Shown here piece after piece: positions 1 through 8,422 of a DNA stretch of 59,995 nt. The notes beneath the pieces are model-generated. The model worked only from the letters and a program-made list of their open reading frames with translations, did no database searches and was not told where the DNA came from. The stretch is from Verrucomicrobiales bacterium (GTDB lineage: Bacteria; Verrucomicrobiota; Verrucomicrobiia; Verrucomicrobiales; V1-33), in contig JAGNEJ010000019.1 of NCBI GenBank assembly GCA_018003315.1, positions 1 to 59,995 of the forward strand, in the 5' to 3' direction. Position numbers and translations under genes: made by a program. Every line of letters starts with the position of its first letter. Position 1 is the stretch's first letter.

Positions 1-123
1 TCCAAGCTGTCGCACACCGCGAAAGGATGCCCAAGGCCTGGGGGAAACGGACGTTTCTGCCATCCCTCTCGGGGCACAGCGGCAAGGGACCACCAAGAAC
101 ATGCGCCAGCCGGGCGCACCACC

Positions 124-155
124 AAAAAAAGCGGCGGCATCACGCCGCCGCTTTT
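124..155 (-). terminator. Intrinsic terminator after the 466-residue secreted protein
   Basis: A GC-only stem (GCGGCGGC at 131-138 and GCCGCCGC at 144-151) closes a five-base loop. Read leftward it is followed by seven T (the A run at 124-130), so it should end the transcript of the gene that stops at 179. Four T also follow on the right side (152-155), so the element could act in both directions. Bases 1-123 hold no gene or other element I can support. Confidence 0.8.
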
Positions 156-178
156 GTTCGAATTCGTTTCAGGTTTGC

Positions 179-1579
179 TTACCGTCCGCCGCCTCCGCCG
201 CCGCGGCGTCCGCCACCCCCCGGAGGCGGTCCGCCCGGGCCGCCTCGTCCACCCCATTCCGGGCGGGGATTGGTGACCTGCTGCTGCTGTTCGGCGTTTA
301 GGCCGCTGGTGGCGAGCCAGGCCTGGGCTTCCTGCTGGTTGGTGCGGAAGTAGCGCCGACCGGCTTCGATCAACGCCTCCGATTTGAGTTCGGTGTCCTG
401 AATGGAATTCGCCCAGGCGATGCCCGAGACCGGGTCTTCGCGGGAAATGTTATCCACAATGGCCTTGGCGCCGGCATCGCGGGCCGGACCGGGCTGCATT
501 TCCTTCACAAAGGTGCTGGCGGCTTCCGCTTCCGCACCGCGGTCTTTTTCCATCCACTGGTTGACGACCTCGCCGTAGGCTCTGGCCTGGGAGGCCCCCT
601 GCAGGGAACCGGCAAATTCCAGTCCCTGTTTCACATCCTTGCGAGCCAGGGTTTCCGCAACGTTTCCAACGGCGTTCTTTGCGAAGTCCTCAGCGGCGTG
701 TTGTTTGGCAAATGCCACTGCCTTTTCCGGATCGGACCGCAGCAACTGCTGGGCGACCGTGTCAAAGGCACTGGCTTTCATCCGCGGATCGGTCAGCGTG
801 CCGAACCACTGTTCCGCCTTTTCCACGCCGGACATGCGGATCATCTCGCGGGCCAGCGATTCCGCGGCGCGGGAGCGCTCTCCGTCTTCCTTCAGCGCGG
901 AGGCAAACTTCTGCGCGGCATCAAAGTCGGATTTCGCCAATCCGCTGACCAGCGAGGTGCTCATCCACTCTTTTTCCCGCGGGTCCCCCTCGAATTTGTC
1001 CAGCCAGGAAATGGCTCCCTGCGCATCCTTCGCCGCCCAGCCCTGCAGCACGGAGGCCTGGTTGAAGCCCCGTCCCCAGCGGTCGCCGCCTTCAGCCATT
1101 TCCTTCATGGCGGCCTGCGCGTCCACGCCTCCCCAGGCGAAAGCCAGCATCGGCATGTAGCGCATGTTTTCAAATCCGGACACATTCTCGCGCAGCGCAC
1201 TCAAGACGGATGCGGCATTCTCCGGAGTCAGTTCCTCCATGAGCCTGGCAAAGAGCATCTGGCTCTTGACGGGATTCGTCTCGCGGACGGCTTCGCTGAT
1301 CGCCTTCTTCATCATTTCCGGGGCGACCGGTCCGCTGCCGATGCCGTAGCGCTGGAGGAAGTCCAACACGCTGTCATCCTGGGAGACAAAACGGGCATTC
1401 ACCGTACGGCCCTTTTGGGCGGCGCTGCTGTCAGTGCCCGCAGCATTGGCAGTGGTGGTGCGCTTGACTGGTTCATTATTTCCGGAACTGGCCGGGTCCT
1501 TCATTTTCATGCCTGCGTAAAAGGTGCCGGCAGCAATGCCAGCCCACAGCAGATTCAAAAGCAGTGCAGATTTTTTCAT
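179..1579 (-). CDS. Secreted helical-repeat protein with Gly/Arg/Pro-rich tail, unknown function
   Basis: 466 residues. It opens with a signal-anchor or signal peptide (MKKSALLLNLLWAGIAAGTF). Residues about 60-440 are helical with loosely repeated units of roughly 30-40 residues (DPEKAVAFAKQ, RKDVKQGLEFAGS, EDPVSGIAWANS), an alpha-solenoid look common in exported proteins of Verrucomicrobiota. The last 30 residues are almost only Gly, Pro and Arg, with one run of six Gly. The start is chosen at the Met before the signal; an ACAACCCAACC stretch sits directly upstream instead of a Shine-Dalgarno sequence. It lies 54 bases after another exported protein on the same strand, so the two are probably co-transcribed. 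I do not recognise a named family. Confidence 0.75.
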   Translation of the reverse strand: MKKSALLLNLLWAGIAAGTFYAGMKMKDPASSGNNEPVKRTTTANAAGTDSSAAQKGRTVNARFVSQDDSVLDFLQRYGIGSGPVAPEMMKKAISEAVRETNPVKSQMLFARLMEELTPENAASVLSALRENVSGFENMRYMPMLAFAWGGVDAQAAMKEMAEGGDRWGRGFNQASVLQGWAAKDAQGAISWLDKFEGDPREKEWMSTSLVSGLAKSDFDAAQKFASALKEDGERSRAAESLAREMIRMSGVEKAEQWFGTLTDPRMKASAFDTVAQQLLRSDPEKAVAFAKQHAAEDFAKNAVGNVAETLARKDVKQGLEFAGSLQGASQARAYGEVVNQWMEKDRGAEAEAASTFVKEMQPGPARDAGAKAIVDNISREDPVSGIAWANSIQDTELKSEALIEAGRRYFRTNQQEAQAWLATSGLNAEQQQQVTNPRPEWGGRGGPGGPPPGGGGRRGGGGGGR

Positions 1580-1633
1580 GGTTGGGTTGTTTGATGTTCG
1601 GGCCGCCGCTGAACGAACGACCGTCCTGTTTGG

Positions 1634-2470
1634 TTAGGCCTCCTTGATCCCGGATTTTTCGCTTTTTTCACCGGCGGGTTTCTCCGCCGGTTGTTCCGCG
1701 GGTTTCTCGGCCGGGAGCGCCTCCAGTTTCTTTTTCGCCTCCTCGGGCACATCCAGTTTGGTGGTGCAGACGTCCTTGATTTCCGTGGTCGAGGTGCGGT
1801 CGATCTTGCGCTCGGTGTCGCCAAATTTCATGATTCCTTCCACATGGATCTCCATTTTGGACAGGGTTCCTTCCTTGATCCAGAATTTGACGGATCCCTT
1901 GGTCTCCGTGGGAGCCGGGGGGCCTTCGCCACTGTCCGGGCGGCGGCGGCCGAAGGAAAGCATTTCCTTGATCGCAGCCTCGGTGAGGTCGCCGCTGAAA
2001 GCATCTCCGTCCTTTTTGAGTTCCTTGGATTTGTCGGCGAGATCCTCGGCCTGGGCGGCCGGAGTCTTGAAACTGCGGGCCATGCTGCCAAATCCTCCCC
2101 CGCCCCGGCGCCGGTCGCGTCCGCCTTGCTCGGCGGAATCTCCGCCGCTTTCCCGCGCGGCGCGAATTTCCTCGGAGGTTTTCCATCCGTCCTCCGTTTT
2201 GCTGAGTGCATTTCCATTCTTGATCAACGACTCGAACTTGCGCTCGCCGAAACTGCTGGAAACCCAGGAACAGCCATCCTTTTCCGTTTTGCCTTCCGTC
2301 GGTCCGGGTTTGAAGCGGCTGTCATCAGGCACCTTGGTGGTGGTGGTCCAACTGTAGTTGGGCGCCTCCGCCAGCTTTTTTGCGGCGGCTTTGACTTCAT
2401 CCGCCGCGTTGTCCGCCGCCCAGAGGGGTGCGGTCAGCAGGGCCAGAGAAAGAACAATGGTTGGTTTCAT
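1634..2470 (-). CDS. Exported protein of unknown function
   Basis: 278 residues from the Met at 2470 (a Met seven codons earlier, at 2491, is possible but would place MTQPNHI before the signal). A clean signal peptide (MKPTIVLSLALLTAPLWAA, cleavage after AWA/AD) is followed by a soluble domain. The segment SVKFWIKEGTLSKMEIHVEG and the following DVCTTKLDVPEEA resemble the beta-strand pattern of periplasmic lipoprotein-carrier-like folds, but this is only a guess. A Gly/Arg-rich linker sits near residue 120, and the C-terminus is a low-complexity run of Pro, Ala, Glu and Lys. It is the first gene of a pair with the downstream 466-residue protein. The leader again carries CCCAACCCAACC before the ATG. 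Confidence 0.75.
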   Translation of the reverse strand: MKPTIVLSLALLTAPLWAADNAADEVKAAAKKLAEAPNYSWTTTTKVPDDSRFKPGPTEGKTEKDGCSWVSSSFGERKFESLIKNGNALSKTEDGWKTSEEIRAARESGGDSAEQGGRDRRRGGGGFGSMARSFKTPAAQAEDLADKSKELKKDGDAFSGDLTEAAIKEMLSFGRRRPDSGEGPPAPTETKGSVKFWIKEGTLSKMEIHVEGIMKFGDTERKIDRTSTTEIKDVCTTKLDVPEEAKKKLEALPAEKPAEQPAEKPAGEKSEKSGIKEA

Positions 2471-2556
2471 GATGTGGTTGGGTTGGGTCATTATGGAAAG
2501 GCTTGCAGGCTTTCAGGAAGTCTGCTTCCGACGGCGGCCACACCGGACAAGGAAAC

Positions 2557-3447
2557 TTATTCGTCTTTCGCCCGGAGGTCATTGCTGGCCTTCTCCAGCA
2601 ACCGGCGCTCCTCCTCGGTCAAACTGCCCATGCCCTGGCTGGCGATCTTTTCGAGCACGGCATCGATCCGCTGCACCGCGGGGTGCTCCTCGGGCAGATC
2701 CGCCCGCGGTTTGAGTTTCGTTTCGAAGGGAACGGGCTGCGCACGGCCCTTCCAGCGCCCCTTTGGATGCAGCCTCTCCCGTCCTGCGGGCGCCAGGCGT
2801 TCCCGCAGCCAGTCAAAGCGTGCCCCCAGCCCGGACCAGCGCATCAGGGCATAGGTGAATCCGGCATTGGCCGCCAGGGCTAGCAAGCCCACGGTGTCCC
2901 GAACGTTCAGCAACTGCAGTGCTGCAATCAGAAAGAATGCCAGCGCCGCCCATTTGAGCTTGAACCACGACCAGAAAAAATGCGCATTCGGCTCCAGAAA
3001 GGCCACCGCCAGAAATAGACACAGGTGAATGGACGACGTGCTGAAGAGCACCGCCCGGTGCGCCCCATCCACGAGCCAGGCCGCCGTGTGCAGCGAGGGC
3101 GCAATGATGACCAGCCCGGTGTAGAGCAAAACCAGAAACCGCCGGCCGAGCTGCTCCTCCAGCACCCGCCCCATGAAAAAAAGCACCAGCATGTCGATGA
3201 CAAAGAAAATCGACACCGGATGCACAAACGGATAGCTCAGCAACGTCCACAACCGCCCCTGCTCCAGCGACGACGGGCACTGAAAACCCGCCAGCGCATT
3301 CCATCGCGCCGTCGAAACCAGCGCCCCCAGGATGAAACACACCACGTGAACCACCGTGAGCACGGTGGTGAAATAAAACGGAACCCCCCGCAGGTAAAAC
3401 AGCGGGCGGGTGGCGTGGGAGGAGAAGTGGAATGAGGGGCTGTACAT
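2557..3447 (-). CDS. Rhomboid-like membrane protein, apparently catalytically dead
   Basis: 296 residues from the Met at 3447; in-frame ATGs at 3477 and 3486 are alternatives. About six membrane segments are visible between residues 20 and 210 (for example FYFTTVLTVVHVVCFILGAL and LAFFLIAALQLL), arranged as in the rhomboid family, with the loop-1-like WTLLSYPFVHP. The C-terminal 40 residues (HPAVQRIDAVLEKIASQGMGSLTEEERRLLEKAS) match the short helical tail often attached to rhomboids in Bacteroidota and Verrucomicrobiota. The GxSG serine motif is replaced by a stretch around VLFSTSSIH, and the helix that should carry the catalytic His reads LAANAGFTYALM with no His. It is therefore best read as an iRhom- or derlin-like pseudoprotease. 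It is divergent from the cytochrome gene. Confidence 0.7.
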   Translation of the reverse strand: MYSPSFHFSSHATRPLFYLRGVPFYFTTVLTVVHVVCFILGALVSTARWNALAGFQCPSSLEQGRLWTLLSYPFVHPVSIFFVIDMLVLFFMGRVLEEQLGRRFLVLLYTGLVIIAPSLHTAAWLVDGAHRAVLFSTSSIHLCLFLAVAFLEPNAHFFWSWFKLKWAALAFFLIAALQLLNVRDTVGLLALAANAGFTYALMRWSGLGARFDWLRERLAPAGRERLHPKGRWKGRAQPVPFETKLKPRADLPEEHPAVQRIDAVLEKIASQGMGSLTEEERRLLEKASNDLRAKDE

Positions 3448-3675
3448 GAATGCAGGGCGGCGCAGCGATGCACCCATAACACCCATCCCCCCGGCACTCA
3501 AGCACCCGCATCAAAAGCCCGCCCGAAACCGGTTTGACCGACAGCAGGCCAAACGCATCCCGAAACAAATTCCGCCCTGGCCGGGACGACGGCGGCCAAC
3601 GCCAACAGCACGGAAATGGTGGCGGGTGCAAGAAGCGTCGTTGCGAGGGTGCCGAATCGCATGTTATGTGATCCC

Positions 3676-4152
3676 ATGCGACGCGTCATTCTGCTGCTTT
3701 CCCTCCTCATGCTGACCCTGCCAAGCGCCTGCCGCCACGGGCGCGGTGCCAACGGCGGACCGGAGACCGCGCCCACCGGGCCTTCCGTTCTGACTGATTC
3801 CGCGGTGCAATCTGCTCTGCACGGCACCGTTTCCTTTGCGCACCACATCAAGCCGGTGCTGCAGTCCCGCTGCGTGGTCTGCCACGATGGAAAGACCATG
3901 CCGGGGCTCTTCGCCCTGACGAGCCGCGATGCAGCCTTTCGGCCAGGCACACGCGGAGCGCGCATCGTTCCGGGACATCCGGAAAAAAGCCTGCTTTTTC
4001 TCAACCCCAAGGGCACCCACGGCGCGGTCAAGGCCATGCCTCCGGTGGGAAATCGCCTGACTGCTGACGAATTGAACATTCTGGGCCGCTGGATCAAGCA
4101 GGGAGCCGAGTGGCCGTCCGGTGCTGCCGGGCGGCTGACGCCCGCACAATGA
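3676..4152 (+). CDS. Planctomycete-type cytochrome c lipoprotein
   Basis: 158 residues. I chose the Met at 3676 because it gives a compact lipoprotein signal (MRRVILLLSLLMLTLPSAC); two earlier in-frame Met codons lie at 3616 and 3661. The mature part has one heme-binding CxxCH (RCVVCHDGKTMPG) preceded by HHIKPVLQSRC, then ALTSRDA, VPGHPEKSLLF, AMPPVGNRLTADEL and IKQGAEW, the signature order of the PSCyt1 type cytochrome domain. In this group such domains usually sit at the N-terminus of much larger DUF1549/DUF1553 proteins, so a free-standing copy is notable. Expected role: an outer-membrane or periplasmic electron carrier. No redox partner gene is next to it. Confidence 0.8.
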   Translation: MRRVILLLSLLMLTLPSACRHGRGANGGPETAPTGPSVLTDSAVQSALHGTVSFAHHIKPVLQSRCVVCHDGKTMPGLFALTSRDAAFRPGTRGARIVPGHPEKSLLFLNPKGTHGAVKAMPPVGNRLTADELNILGRWIKQGAEWPSGAAGRLTPAQ

Positions 4153-4212
4153 CACCCGGCGCGTTTTCCCGGGGAATGTCGTGAACCCGTCCGAGGCTGG
4201 AAGGATTTTCCG

Positions 4213-4599
4213 ATGATTGAGCCGCCAGTGCATCTCAAGGTTTTTGTCAGGGACCTGGACCTGAACATCCGGTTTTCCGGGGACGGGGACATCTGTCAGG
4301 CCATGTTCGAAGACTACATCCTGCATCAGGATGTCAGGAAACCGCCCATGCGGCGCGGGCACCACCCGCGGACGGTCGAGCAGATGCGGCAATGCCTGCG
4401 TTATGTCGATTTCTGCAACCGGCAGGTTCCGGAAACATTTGTTTCGGTGAATCCGCTGTTTCCCCTGACGCCGAATGCCTCGCGGTTTGTCTTCAGCCTG
4501 CCGCCGAACGTCCGTGGAAAACCCAACATTTCGGCCAGCGACGCCACGCTCCAGGCATTTCTGGAACAGGAACAGCTGGCTGCGAATGGAGGGGACTAA
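4213..4599 (+). CDS. Conserved-looking small cytoplasmic protein, unknown function
   Basis: 128 residues with no signal peptide or membrane segment. It has an alternating hydrophobic beginning (VHLKVFVRDLDLNIRF), a charged middle (RRGHHPRTVEQMRQCLRYVDF) and an acidic, glutamine-containing end. It sits 60 bases after the cytochrome gene and 86 bases before the HlyD-type gene, on the same strand, so the three may be one transcript. I recognise no family and no catalytic motif. Codon use resembles that of its neighbours. Confidence 0.55.
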   Translation: MIEPPVHLKVFVRDLDLNIRFSGDGDICQAMFEDYILHQDVRKPPMRRGHHPRTVEQMRQCLRYVDFCNRQVPETFVSVNPLFPLTPNASRFVFSLPPNVRGKPNISASDATLQAFLEQEQLAANGGD

Positions 4600-4685
4600 G
4601 CGGCGTCACCAGCCGCCGCCTCCGCCGCCCGGGCCGACGGAACCACTTGCGAAAGCCCGCCCTCGGTTTTGATTCCGACCCTTTC

Positions 4686-5942
4686 ATGCCCGATCCCGCT
4701 TCCACTGCATCCAATCCGCCCTGGGAAACGCGCCGCCACAGCCCGCGTCCCGGACGGCTTCGCCGCCTCCTGAGCTGGGCTGTCGGCCTGGTTCTGCTGG
4801 GTTTGCTGGTTTTCGGGATCATGCCGAAACCGGTGGAGGTGGAAATAGCGGCGGCATTCCGCGGCCCGCTCACCGTCCACGTCATCGAGGAGGGAAAGAC
4901 CCGGATTCGCAACCGGTTCGTCATTTCCGCTCCGGTGGCCGGACAGTTGCGGCGCGTCGCACTGAAAGCGGGAGATGCCGTGAAGGCCGGGGAAACGATC
5001 TTGGCGGTAGTGGAGCCGTCGGCCGCCCCCCTGCTGGACCCGCGGGCCAACGCCCAGGCGGAAGCCCGCGTAGCGGCAGCCACCGCCGGCAAACAGCGGG
5101 CGGAACAGACGCTGGAAATGGCCAAAACCGCCGCGGCATTTGCTAAAACCAACTGGGACCGCGTCAGCAAAACATCCGGCACGATCTCCATCTCCGCTTC
5201 CGAACGGGATGCCGCCCAGCGCGACGCCCTGATGCGTGACCGGGAAGTCCATGCTGGCGAATTTGCGCTGCAGGTGGCGAATTTCGAACTGGAACAGGCA
5301 AAGGTGATGCTGCGGCAATTCCATGGTGCGGAAAGCGCCGCCGGAGACGTGGTGGAAATGCGTTCACCGGTTTCCGGCCAGGTGTTGCGGGTGGTGCAGG
5401 AGAGCGCGGTGGCAGTGGCTCCGGGCAGTGCGATCCTGGAAGTGGGTGATCCCGCTGACATTGAAATCGAGGCGGAAATTCTTTCGCGGGATGCGGTGGC
5501 CATTCAGCCCGGTGCGGAAGTCAACGTGGAACAGTGGGGCGGAGAGCCCTTGAAAGCCCGAGTCCGCAGGGTCGAGCCAGCCGCATTCACCAAGATTTCC
5601 GCCCTGGGCGTGGAGGAACAGCGGGTCATTGTCCTGGCGGACCTGGTGCATCCGCCCGCCGCCGCACCAGTCATGGGTGACCGCTTCCGCGTTGAGGTGA
5701 AAGTCGCCGTCTGGCACCGCGATGACACCCTGCTGGCACCGGCCGGCGCGCTGTTTCGTGAGGGAAGCGAATGGAAAACCTATCGACTGACCGGCGGACG
5801 GGCGGTCAAGACCGCCGTGGAAACAGGGCGCACTGATGGACGGTTCACGGAAATCACCAATGGCCTGCAACCTGGAATGGAAGTCCTGCTCTATCCACCG
5901 GACACCGTCACCGATGGCACCCGCGTGAAAAAGCGCGGGTAA
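4686..5942 (+). CDS. HlyD/RND-type periplasmic adaptor subunit
   Basis: 418 residues from the Met at 4686. One N-terminal membrane anchor (LLSWAVGLVLLGLLVFGIM, near residues 28-46) is followed by the first lipoyl/biotinyl half (NRFVISAPVAGQLRRVALKAGDAVKAG), a long alpha-hairpin rich in Ala, Glu and Lys (about residues 115-215), the second lipoyl half (MRSPVSGQVLRVVQE) and beta-barrel and membrane-proximal domains. This is the layout of membrane-fusion proteins that link an inner-membrane pump to a TolC-like outer channel. The usual partners (ABC or RND pump, outer-membrane factor) are absent from this window, so it is an orphan adaptor here. It converges on the L,D-transpeptidase gene with an 18-base gap. 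Confidence 0.8.
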   Translation: MPDPASTASNPPWETRRHSPRPGRLRRLLSWAVGLVLLGLLVFGIMPKPVEVEIAAAFRGPLTVHVIEEGKTRIRNRFVISAPVAGQLRRVALKAGDAVKAGETILAVVEPSAAPLLDPRANAQAEARVAAATAGKQRAEQTLEMAKTAAAFAKTNWDRVSKTSGTISISASERDAAQRDALMRDREVHAGEFALQVANFELEQAKVMLRQFHGAESAAGDVVEMRSPVSGQVLRVVQESAVAVAPGSAILEVGDPADIEIEAEILSRDAVAIQPGAEVNVEQWGGEPLKARVRRVEPAAFTKISALGVEEQRVIVLADLVHPPAAAPVMGDRFRVEVKVAVWHRDDTLLAPAGALFREGSEWKTYRLTGGRAVKTAVETGRTDGRFTEITNGLQPGMEVLLYPPDTVTDGTRVKKRG

Positions 5943-5960
5943 CCGGCTGAGGATTCGGAG

Positions 5961-6698
5961 TCAGGCCGACGGGAAATGATAGCGGCCGTCTTTGACCCTG
6001 ACAATCGGTGGAGACGTGGTTTTCTCGAACCGATCCCAGCCTTCCTTGAGGTTCTCCCAAAAGGCGCGCCAGGGGCTGGCGGATTCGCGGGAGAGGCGTT
6101 CTGCAGTCATGCGGAACGGGAAAATGTGCACGGCAAATGCCTCCTGACCTGCATTCAGGGCCGCCTCGACCAGAAGGTAGATTTCCTCAATGCCGACATT
6201 GGTCATGGCAAAGCAGCCGATGGAAACCTCCGCGCCATGCACCATCAGAAATGATCCCGTGCGCCCCAGCGCCTGATCGAAGGCATTGGGGTATCCCAGA
6301 TTGAATGCCAGGTGGTATTTGCTGTTGGGATTGAGCTGCTTTGGCCCCACCGCATAAAACCCTTCCGGTGCCTGGCCGTCGCCTTCCCGCTGTTTTGGTC
6401 CCAGGGTTCCTTCGCCCCAGGTGGCGATTGGCCACGTTTTGAAATGCCGCCAGGTGCCAGGCTTCGGTTGCATCCACAGTTCCAGTTCCTTCGACTCCTT
6501 GAACACCCGCAGGTGCACGGGCTGACCGGGGGCGAGTTTCTTTTCTTTCAGCCGCTCCTTGAGCACGGGCATCACGCGGGTTCGGACTTCCTCCAGCAGC
6601 GGTGAAGTGGGAACCGCGGCCCGCAGCGCATCGGGATGCGGCGCACCCATCCCTGCGGCCAGACCGGAAAGCAGAAAGCTGCGCCGCGTGGTCTTCAT
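5961..6698 (-). CDS. L,D-transpeptidase (YkuD family) with Tat-like signal
   Basis: 245 residues from the Met at 6698, giving MKTTRRSFLLSGLAAG, a twin-arginine type signal. The catalytic YkuD core is visible: LRVFKESKELELWMQ, then FYAVGPKQLNPNSKYHLAFNLGYPNAFD, then the active-site region LMVHGAEVSIGCFAMTN, in which His and Cys fit the HxxxxxxxxGC pattern of the family. Such enzymes make 3-3 peptidoglycan cross-links or attach proteins to the wall; this branch (ErfK/YafK-like) can also cut such links. Its start lies four bases after the dhaL stop, so the two are translated as a unit, although a functional link is not obvious. Confidence 0.85.
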   Translation of the reverse strand: MKTTRRSFLLSGLAAGMGAPHPDALRAAVPTSPLLEEVRTRVMPVLKERLKEKKLAPGQPVHLRVFKESKELELWMQPKPGTWRHFKTWPIATWGEGTLGPKQREGDGQAPEGFYAVGPKQLNPNSKYHLAFNLGYPNAFDQALGRTGSFLMVHGAEVSIGCFAMTNVGIEEIYLLVEAALNAGQEAFAVHIFPFRMTAERLSRESASPWRAFWENLKEGWDRFEKTTSPPIVRVKDGRYHFPSA

Positions 6699-6702
6699 GA
6701 AG

Positions 6703-7341
6703 TCACCCGGCGATGTAGTCGCTGATCGTGCGCAGGATGATGGCCACCGAACACGCACCGGCATCCGGGTGTCCGATCGAGGCTTCCCCCAGCGTTTTGG
6801 CCCGGCCTAACGTGGCGATGAGCGCACTGCTGGCGTCCCGCCCGGCCTCCGCAGCGGCGGCCACGGCGGCGGCGGCTTCCGGCAGCGCGAGTCCGGCGGC
6901 CTCCCGGGCCTTTTCCGCGGCGGGATGCAGTGCATCGACCATCGTCTTGTCACCGGGTTTGGCCTTGCCGCGGGTGCTCACCCCTTCGCAGGCGCTCTGC
7001 AGAAATGCGGCATACTCCGCGCTGCCGATTTCCGCTTTTCCGATCAGCGCTTTCGCTCCGCTCATGAACAGTGTGCCAAAAACCACCCCGCTGGCGCCGC
7101 CCATGCTGCTCATCATCGCCATGCCGGAAGTCTGGAAAATTTTGTCAGGTGTTGCCGCGGCATCCAGCCCGGCCAGTTTTTCCTTCACCGCAGTCATGCC
7201 GCGCTGCATGCCCAGCCCATGATCGCCATCGCCCAGGTTGCGGTCCGCTTCACTGAGCAGGGGTTCGGCGGCAATGATGGCGTCGGCCACGGCGAACATC
7301 ATTTCCTTCACTTGGGCGGCGTTGAGCGAGGTCTTGGACAT
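6703..7341 (-). CDS. dhaL: Dihydroxyacetone kinase ADP-binding subunit DhaL
   Basis: 212 residues from the Met at 7341. The first part carries the ligand pattern of the family, EADRNLGDGDHGLGMQRG, whose Asp residues hold the magnesium-ADP, followed by the glycine-rich GMAMMSSMGGASGVVFGTLF and GDKTMVDALHPA, and GEASIGHPDAGACS near the end. DhaL transfers phosphate to dihydroxyacetone bound covalently on DhaK, using ATP, or a phosphotransferase protein in other versions. No dhaK or dhaM gene lies nearby, so the partner must be elsewhere, or this copy serves another sugar-type substrate. It lies between the ZnuA-like gene (61 bases upstream) and the L,D-transpeptidase gene. Confidence 0.85.
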   Translation of the reverse strand: MSKTSLNAAQVKEMMFAVADAIIAAEPLLSEADRNLGDGDHGLGMQRGMTAVKEKLAGLDAAATPDKIFQTSGMAMMSSMGGASGVVFGTLFMSGAKALIGKAEIGSAEYAAFLQSACEGVSTRGKAKPGDKTMVDALHPAAEKAREAAGLALPEAAAAVAAAAEAGRDASSALIATLGRAKTLGEASIGHPDAGACSVAIILRTISDYIAG

Positions 7342-7402
7342 GGGGGGAGCTATGTTGGGAAATGGCGGCGCCTGCAAAGGAAAATTTCCAGCCCGGCCGC
7401 GG

Positions 7403-8350
7403 CTAACGCAATGCGGCGGCGATGGTGGTGACATTGTGCCGGAAGGCATTTTCAAAACGCGCGAACTCCCCGGTGCCATTGCCGTCGGCAACAAGTTCGC
7501 CTCCTTTTTTTGCACCGGATTCGGCGATGATTTCATCCAGTTGTTTCGCATTGACCCCCTGTTCGGGAAAAACCGCCTTGATGCGATGCTTTTTAATCCG
7601 GGTAATGGCGGAGGCCAGGTCGCCGGAAGTCGCCTTGGCCGTGGGGCTGAGCCCCTGCACGGCAATGAGCTTGAACCCGAATTCCTTCGCAAAATAAGTC
7701 ATCGAAAGATGCGCGGTGGCGATTTTCCGGGAATCCTGAGGGACGGCGGCCAGTTCCTTTTTCGCCCAGTTTTTCAGGACGCGGAGGCGCTCGGCGTAGG
7801 CAGCGGCATTGCTGCGGTAGGCCGCGGCATTGGCCGGATCCTCCCTTGAGAAGGCTTCCGCGAGCACAGAGGCCGCCCGGCGGATGTTTTCCGTGCTGTT
7901 CCACCAGTGCGGGTCTGTGCCGGCACCGTGGTGGTGGTGCCCGTGCTCATGTCCGTCGTCCTCCGCATGGTCGTGGGCTTCCTCGGCCTCCAGCAGGATC
8001 GCCTGCTCCTCCGCTTCCGTCAGGTCGGGAATGGTTTTGCCAACTTCGATGATTTTCTGTTCCTTGCCGAGATTGTCCACGAGCTTGTCGAGGTAGGTTT
8101 CCATTCCTTTTCCGGATGCCAGAATGAGCCGCACGCCGCGGAGCAGCTTCACGTCCTCCGGCTTGGGCGAAAAGGCATGCGGGTCGCTGCCCGCCTTGAG
8201 CAGTGGCACCAGGGAAATGCGTTCGCCGCCCACCTGTTTCGCCAGATCATCCAGCGCAGGGTGCAGCGTGGCCACCGCCAAGTCCGCCCAGGCTGGAACG
8301 GCGGCAAGCAGCGTGCAGGCAAGCAAAATGAACCGATGCAGGGGAGTCAT
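7403..8350 (-). CDS. Zinc/manganese ABC transporter substrate-binding lipocalin-like protein (ZnuA type)
   Basis: 315 residues from the Met at 8350, opening with a signal peptide that ends near PAWA/D. Cluster A-I binding protein features are present: LHPALDDLAKQVGG, the metal His in GSDPHAFSPKPEDV, a His/Asp/Glu-rich flexible loop (HDHAEDDGHEHGHHHH, near residues 130-145), GTDPHWW with the second His, ATAHLSMTYFAKEFG with the third, and the late SGDLASAITRIKKHRIKAVF helix. The charged His loop points to zinc rather than manganese. Neither the permease nor the ATPase gene is adjacent, so the transporter would have to be encoded elsewhere. The name in the call means only the binding-protein type; the fold is that of ZnuA, not of lipocalins. 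Confidence 0.85.
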   Translation of the reverse strand: MTPLHRFILLACTLLAAVPAWADLAVATLHPALDDLAKQVGGERISLVPLLKAGSDPHAFSPKPEDVKLLRGVRLILASGKGMETYLDKLVDNLGKEQKIIEVGKTIPDLTEAEEQAILLEAEEAHDHAEDDGHEHGHHHHGAGTDPHWWNSTENIRRAASVLAEAFSREDPANAAAYRSNAAAYAERLRVLKNWAKKELAAVPQDSRKIATAHLSMTYFAKEFGFKLIAVQGLSPTAKATSGDLASAITRIKKHRIKAVFPEQGVNAKQLDEIIAESGAKKGGELVADGNGTGEFARFENAFRHNVTTIAAALR

Positions 8351-8422
8351 GCCGGAGAGTGTCCATGGGATCCGCCGACCGTGCAACGGAAGGATGCCAC
8401 AGAATGCCAGTGGCGCGGGAGG

